A stretch of DNA of 46,190 bases from Bacillota bacterium. Lineage in GTDB: Bacteria; Bacillota; Limnochordia; DTU087. Location of the stretch: contig JAAZMR010000021.1 of assembly GCA_012798695.1 (NCBI GenBank), positions 1 to 46,190 of the forward strand. The letters run 5' to 3'. This document shows, in pieces, positions 42,815-46,190 of the stretch. Position 1 is the first letter of the stretch. Every line of letters starts with the position of its first letter. The position numbers and the translations under genes were made by a program. The notes beneath the pieces were generated by a model. The model worked only from the letters and a program-made list of their open reading frames with translations. It was not told the DNA's origin and ran no database searches.

Positions 42815-44095
42815 TCATCGTCGAAACTGTGTCGGAGTCCGGCCCTCCATTTTCTTGAATACCTTAGTGAAATAACTAGGATCTTGATAACCTACAGAGA
42901 GAGCAATCTCGGATACTGTTTGATTTGTGTGCAGGAGCAGCCGTTTGGCCTCATCTATTCTTATTCTGGTAACATACTCGATGAAATTCAGCCCCAATTC
43001 TTCCTTGAATAAACGAGAGACATAATAAGGGCTGAAATGCACTGCTTGGGCAACATCGTCTAATGTAAGTTCTTCCCTAAAATGCTCTCTAATATAACTG
43101 ACTGCCTGACTAACTACTGGCACATTGCGCGTTTCTCGAGTAGCATAGACCTCATCCATAAATGTATCCAATACCTTAACGATCCAGGCACAGATTTCCT
43201 CAAGTGGTTCGGTATTGGCCAGCTCCTGCACATAGGCGAAATTTAGCCCCAATAGACGCTGTAAGCTGGCTCCTCCCTCTACCGCTGCACGGGACAGAAC
43301 TACACTGAGTTCCAGCAGTCTGGCTTTGAGGACCTCGGGCCGGCCAGCGGAGTTAAATAAAATATCTCCCAGGATTTGGTTTAGTATTTCCTTCGCACCA
43401 GAGCGATCCCCCAATCGCACTCTTCCCAACAACTGCCTTTCCTTGTCCAAGGGATAGAAGCTCGAGGACGAGCCCGGTGCCTTGAGATCAATAGACCGCT
43501 TCTTTTCGATAATACTCTCTGCCAGACGAGCTTGTTGATCATAGATATTCCTTTGCTCGTTGAGAATCGCATTATCCTGGGTGCTTAGATATACCGCTAC
43601 AGCAAACAGCAGATCTGAAGCGGCCTGCACATCTTGTGCTTCCTTAACACACAGCTTGACTGCAGCATCAAATAGAGATTCAGAAGATATACCAGAGCCT
43701 TCTGCTAGACGCATCAACTCTCTTTTGGCCATACCATCCAGTTCCCACATCAGTACCTGGCCGGCCACTAACCCCCCCACATATTGGCCCGAAGCGACTA
43801 GTGGTGAGGCCCAAACTATCAACCCGGCTGGACACCGATGAATATAACCCTCGCCAAACAGCATGGCTTGTTTGCCCATATCTAACCTGCAGGATCGGCA
43901 CAGGTGCCGCCCAGATTCTCCCTCCTGGATAAGCGAACAGAGCCGTGCAGGAGGTTCTGACGAGGTCAGTAATATCTTGCCTTCCACATCAAAAGCAGCT
44001 ACATGGACTCCAAGAGCCAGGCCGTAGGCATCGAGCAGCCGCTGCATTTCGTCTATGTTAACCATTTCTCCAATTGAGCTAGTAAACATCGTCAT
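42815..44095 (-). CDS. PocR-domain AraC-family transcriptional regulator
   Basis: Residues about 15-165 are a PocR-type sensory domain with a cluster of cysteines (HLCRSC, then HRCPAGL) that could bind metal or sense redox. The middle (about 195-320) is helical. The C-terminal 100 residues are two AraC helix-turn-helix motifs (LTLDDVAQAVHFSPYYVSRLF and VSEIALSVGYQDPSYFTKVF) with the ending GRTPTQFRR. PocR-AraC regulators control genes for propanediol, vitamin B12 or sugar alcohol use; the target is unknown. ATG 44095 has no good ribosome site; ATG 44065 (MVNIDEM) is an alternative close behind GGAG. It overlaps the small gene upstream by 17 bp. Confidence 0.88.
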   Translation of the reverse strand: MTMFTSSIGEMVNIDEMQRLLDAYGLALGVHVAAFDVEGKILLTSSEPPARLCSLIQEGESGRHLCRSCRLDMGKQAMLFGEGYIHRCPAGLIVWASPLVASGQYVGGLVAGQVLMWELDGMAKRELMRLAEGSGISSESLFDAAVKLCVKEAQDVQAASDLLFAVAVYLSTQDNAILNEQRNIYDQQARLAESIIEKKRSIDLKAPGSSSSFYPLDKERQLLGRVRLGDRSGAKEILNQILGDILFNSAGRPEVLKARLLELSVVLSRAAVEGGASLQRLLGLNFAYVQELANTEPLEEICAWIVKVLDTFMDEVYATRETRNVPVVSQAVSYIREHFREELTLDDVAQAVHFSPYYVSRLFKEELGLNFIEYVTRIRIDEAKRLLLHTNQTVSEIALSVGYQDPSYFTKVFKKMEGRTPTQFRR

Positions 44096-44276
44096 AACGC
44101 CGCTGTATGCGCCGCAGGATATTCATCTGAGTACGAGTAAGCTGTTCACACTCCAGCAACGCGTTCATCAGATCTGCTTGCTTCTTTGCATCAATCTCCT
44201 CCATGGTTTCCTCCAGAAGCTGGAGTTGCAGCGAATAGTGCTCCAAAAGGCGCCAAATAAGGTCCCGCGGATGCAA
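44079..44276 (-). CDS. Small alpha-helical protein of unknown function
   Basis: About 65 residues, highly charged, with helix- and coiled-coil-like heptads (HYSLQLQLLEETMEEI and NALLECEQLTRTQM), no signal peptide, no membrane segment. It sits between ogt and the AraC-type regulator on the same strand, 34 bp after ogt and overlapping the regulator by 17 bp, which supports it as a real gene. The best start is TTG 44276, 5 bases after AAAGGGTGG; GTG 44285 is too close to the ribosome site. It resembles short flagellar-chaperone-like helical proteins in composition only. No function is claimed. Confidence 0.55.
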   Translation of the reverse strand: MHPRDLIWRLLEHYSLQLQLLEETMEEIDAKKQADLMNALLECEQLTRTQMNILRRIQRRYDDVY

Positions 44277-44310
44277 TTGACCCACCCTTTCCAGTTCATT
44301 TACGAGGTAC

Positions 44311-44844
44311 TCAGAGCGAACCTTCTAGCTGCAGTAGACGTTGCTTCAGGTCCAAACCCCCTGCGTAACCACCTAGCCCGTCTGCGGCTATCACTCTGTG
44401 ACAAGGGACTACTATGGAAATCGGATTGCGGCTGTTGGCCTGCCCCACTGCCCGGGCTAAGCCCCGATTACCCAAACTCATGGCCAGATCTCCATATGTA
44501 TACACTACACCCCAAGGGATAGTAAGCAATGCCTGCCAAATCTTGACCTGGAATTCAGTGCCTAGGAGCCGTAAGGGAAGATCAAATTCCTTGCGGGTAC
44601 CAGCTAAGTATTGCTCTAGCTGATCCCATAATTGTTCAGTTGGATCGACGGCTCCCAGCTTAAGGGACAAACCCCACTTTTTGGCAAAGCGACGCAATGC
44701 AGCGGACGGCTCCGACTTACTCATAGATGAGCCTAGTGGAAGTTCATCTGTAAATAGGCTCAAAAAGGCTACTTGGTGATCAAGTACTCCTGTCCAGAAA
44801 TCGCCCCACCCTGGAATATCACATCGATCAGCATAGATAACCAT
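44311..44844 (-). CDS. ogt: Methylated-DNA-[protein]-cysteine S-methyltransferase
   Basis: The enzyme repairs O6-alkylguanine by taking the alkyl group onto its own cysteine. The active site is VVPCHRVIAADG with Cys148, followed by GGYAGGLDLKQRLL; the arginine-finger helix-turn-helix (RGLARAVGQANSRNP) precedes it. The N-terminal half (about 1-85) is a diverged ribonuclease-H-like domain, as in Ogt, and there is no AraC or Ada fusion. ATG 44844 follows GGGGGCGGG. It heads the run ogt-small gene-AraC regulator; whether the regulator controls it is unknown. Confidence 0.93.
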   Translation of the reverse strand: MVIYADRCDIPGWGDFWTGVLDHQVAFLSLFTDELPLGSSMSKSEPSAALRRFAKKWGLSLKLGAVDPTEQLWDQLEQYLAGTRKEFDLPLRLLGTEFQVKIWQALLTIPWGVVYTYGDLAMSLGNRGLARAVGQANSRNPISIVVPCHRVIAADGLGGYAGGLDLKQRLLQLEGSL

Positions 44845-44959
44845 ATACCCGCCCCCTATGCCATGCTTTTCTTAGTACCTACTGATGGGGATTTCTTCAC
44901 ACATAACGGAATTACCTGTCAACAAGGTGACCAATCGGTCGGCAGATATGCCGGGTATG

Positions 44960-44988
44960 AAAAACCGCCCCGAAATGCATCTGGGCGG
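44960..44988 (-). terminator. Terminator of tRNA-Leu
   Basis: On the minus strand CCGCCC (44988-44983) pairs with GGGCGG (44970-44965), followed directly by TTTTT (44964-44960), just past the tRNA 3' end. Confidence 0.85.
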
Positions 44989-44992
44989 CATG

Positions 44993-45083
44993 TGGTGCCG
45001 GAGGCGGGACTCGAACCCGCACGACCTTAAGAGAGATCAACAGATTTTAAGTCTGTCGCGTATGCCTGTTTCGCCACTCCGGC
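44993..45083 (-). tRNA. tRNA-Leu (anticodon TAA)
   Basis: A class II tRNA with a long variable arm. The acceptor stem is GCCGGAG/CTCCGGC with discriminator A and encoded CCA, the anticodon arm is ACAGA-CTTAAAA-TCTGT with TAA, the variable arm is TGATCTCTCTTAAGGTCG, and the T arm is TGCGGG-TTCGAGT-CCCGC. It reads TTA (and TTG by wobble). Confidence 0.97.
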
Positions 45084-45097
45084 AGGTCAGCGAGATA

Positions 45098-45126
45098 ATT
45101 ATACATTACTTCTCGTCCTCGGTCAA
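45098..45126 (-). promoter_or_regulatory. Sigma-A promoter of tRNA-Leu
   Basis: TTGACC (45126-45121) and TATAAT (45103-45098) with exactly 17 bases between, 15 bp upstream of the mature tRNA end. Near-consensus, as expected for a stable RNA. Confidence 0.85.
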
Positions 45127-45163
45127 TGCCCACTGACTGGGGAACTGTGTTCAGCAAATAAGA

Positions 45164-45751
45164 CTAAACCTGTGTCTCATGTCCCCGACAAAATCTCTCA
45201 GCTTCCTGATCATAGCAGAAGACCAACCTCACGCCTTGTTCTGTCAGTAGCCTTGCTACCACCTTACCAATGGGATTTACCTCACCCTGTGGTCTATCAC
45301 TATCTGCTAGATAATGAGCCAGATGCATATGTAAGCACTTGATGCCCCGTCCTCGGGCTCCACCAATGCCGGTTTGCTCAAGTGCCCTTGCTTGGCCCGG
45401 ATAGCGCTGCTTGATTAGCAATAACTCTTCTTGGGGAACCAGTTGAACTCGCTCCCTGGCATATTCGTCATGAGATCTGGCCCACTGCTCTGCTAGGGCT
45501 CTATCTGCTTTCATCCTCTGCTGCAACTTATTAATCCAACCCTCGGTCTCCAAAGCACCTACACTTTGTTTCAATACCGGGCATGTGAGCCAGTACAAGG
45601 TAGGGAATATCTCCGGCGGATCACCCCAATGTATAGGATAAGAGGTAATCACCTGGGGATGTCCGGCCAGACAACGCCTGACAACTCCTACGACTCCTCG
45701 GGGGGGACGACCTAACTGTCGGGTAATCTTCGCCAAATCCTCATCCTGCAT
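45164..45751 (-). CDS. DUF501 family protein
   Basis: The 195-residue soluble protein matches DUF501, with the conserved N-terminal block (QLGRPPRGVVGVVRRC.. ..P.VI..YP), the TLYWLTCP segment and the C-terminal GGARG.GIKCLHMHLAHYLA with a Cys-His-His cluster that could bind metal. The biochemical function is unknown. In many Firmicutes DUF501 lies next to division and sporulation genes and Ppx/GppA phosphatase genes, consistent with the S1 protein here. ATG 45751 follows AGGTGATGAT. Confidence 0.85.
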   Translation of the reverse strand: MQDEDLAKITRQLGRPPRGVVGVVRRCLAGHPQVITSYPIHWGDPPEIFPTLYWLTCPVLKQSVGALETEGWINKLQQRMKADRALAEQWARSHDEYARERVQLVPQEELLLIKQRYPGQARALEQTGIGGARGRGIKCLHMHLAHYLADSDRPQGEVNPIGKVVARLLTEQGVRLVFCYDQEAERFCRGHETQV

Positions 45752-45773
45752 ATCATCACCTGGTAATAACTGA

Positions 45774-45789
45774 GGCGCCGATTGGCGCC
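45774..45789. other. Short GC hairpin between S1-protein and DUF501 genes
   Basis: GGCGCC-GATT-GGCGCC forms a 6-bp stem with a 4-base loop 28 bp after the S1 stop. There is no T-run, so it may only modulate expression or protect mRNA ends. Confidence 0.4.
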
Positions 45790-45816
45790 CCTAGTTCGAT
45801 CAATATGTGAAATATC

Positions 45817-46190
45817 TCAAAACCGCGCTGGTCCCCCTCGGCCTCCTCGCTTCGAATCCAGACTCTTCCGCAAATCCTGTTGTCTTTGTTCGCTCTCTTT
45901 CATAAACTTAGAAAGCCGATCCTCGAAATCCTGACGAGAGATCCTCCGGTTAACGCGGTTGTTACTACTTGTGCCGTTTACCTGTTTGATGGATAGTCCG
46001 ATCTTGTTTCCATTGATATTGATGACCTTGACTTTGATCCGATCATTGTGCTTTAGGTAGTCGTTGATATCCTTGACATAGGCATCGGCCACTTCGGAAA
46101 TATGAACTAAGCCTGTTTTGCCGTCGGCTAGCTCCACAAAAGCGCCAAAATTCGTGATACCGGTGACTCTCCCCTCGACAATGCTGCCGA
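45817..46190 (-). CDS. S1 domain RNA-binding protein (YabR/GSP13-like), N-terminus beyond window
   Basis: The frame is open to the right edge. The visible protein begins GSIVEGRVTGITNFGAFVEL and continues GLVHISEVAD to IGLSIKQV, a complete S1/OB-fold domain (about 75 residues), followed by a basic Arg/Gly/Gln-rich tail. About five N-terminal residues are missing. YabR-type proteins bind RNA or ribosomes and are usually encoded next to divIC and sporulation genes yabP/yabQ, which may lie to the right of the window. The internal ATG at 46137 would cut into the domain and is not the start. Confidence 0.92.
   Translation of the reverse strand, partial: GSIVEGRVTGITNFGAFVELADGKTGLVHISEVADAYVKDINDYLKHNDRIKVKVININGNKIGLSIKQVNGTSSNNRVNRRISRQDFEDRLSKFMKESEQRQQDLRKSLDSKRGGRGGPARF

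Noticed and set aside
1-46190. CRISPR arrays, insertion sequences, prophage genes, rRNA
   Set aside because: No regularly spaced repeats, transposases, phage structural genes or rRNA segments were seen. The only direct repeats are inside the vWA gene.

Overview
The window looks like chromosomal DNA of an anaerobic, spore-forming member of the Bacillota with an outer membrane (a Limnochordia- or Halanaerobiia-like organism is my guess). Evidence for spores: an alpha/beta-type small acid-soluble spore protein (42385-42684) with a sigma-G-like promoter, and a YabR-like S1 protein next to a DUF501 protein at the right edge, an arrangement typical of sporulating Firmicutes. Evidence for anaerobiosis: class III ribonucleotide reductase NrdD/NrdG, an [FeFe]-hydrogenase-type protein and an Fe-S aldo/keto reductase. 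Evidence for a second membrane: a signal-peptide-bearing beta-barrel-like protein ending in Phe (22556-23212) and a sugar-binding protein with a signal peptide but no lipobox cysteine. No mobile element, CRISPR array or rRNA was seen.

Left part (1-14821): a secreted von Willebrand factor A gene whose frame continues beyond an in-frame amber codon into a long array of beta-domain repeats; an ADP-ribosylglycohydrolase-fold protein with a C-terminal beta-sandwich; an M48 lipoprotein metallopeptidase followed by a double-domain M16 peptidase; nrdD-nrdG behind a cobalamin riboswitch with its own terminator; and a two-gene ABC exporter.

Middle part (14840-24151): a DMT permease, an Fe-S aldo/keto reductase and an FAD oxidoreductase in one minus-strand run; a VOC protein; a frameshifted GH51 arabinofuranosidase remnant behind a sialidase-fold gene; a small kinase-like gene; a solitary DNA methyltransferase; the beta-barrel protein; and a sugar-phosphate isomerase-like gene.

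Sugar part (23339-41852): an operon reading leftwards from a GntR/LacI-type (AraR-like) repressor through a solute-binding protein and two permeases to a Gfo/Idh/MocA dehydrogenase and a TIM-barrel isomerase. It has no ATPase of its own. Upstream of it lie HAD phosphatase, PfkB kinase, prepilin peptidase, GH38 alpha-mannosidase, glycerate 2-kinase (MOFRL) and RbsD/FucU mutarotase, all on the minus strand. On the plus strand are the hydrogenase-like protein and a GH4 glycosidase, then a second TIM-barrel isomerase on the minus strand. Together these suggest uptake and breakdown of oligosaccharides (alpha-mannosides, GH4 substrates, possibly arabinose- or sialic-type sugars). The region between the HAD gene and the hydrogenase gene folds into a three-way junction plus a further hairpin and matches no RNA family I can name.

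Right part (41852-46190): tRNA-Arg(CCT), the spore protein, a PocR-AraC regulator, a small alpha-helical protein, an Ogt-type DNA alkyltransferase, tRNA-Leu(TAA), DUF501 and an S1-domain protein cut by the window edge. Many genes start with GTG or TTG. Where the longest frame disagreed with the Shine-Dalgarno site I moved the start and say so.
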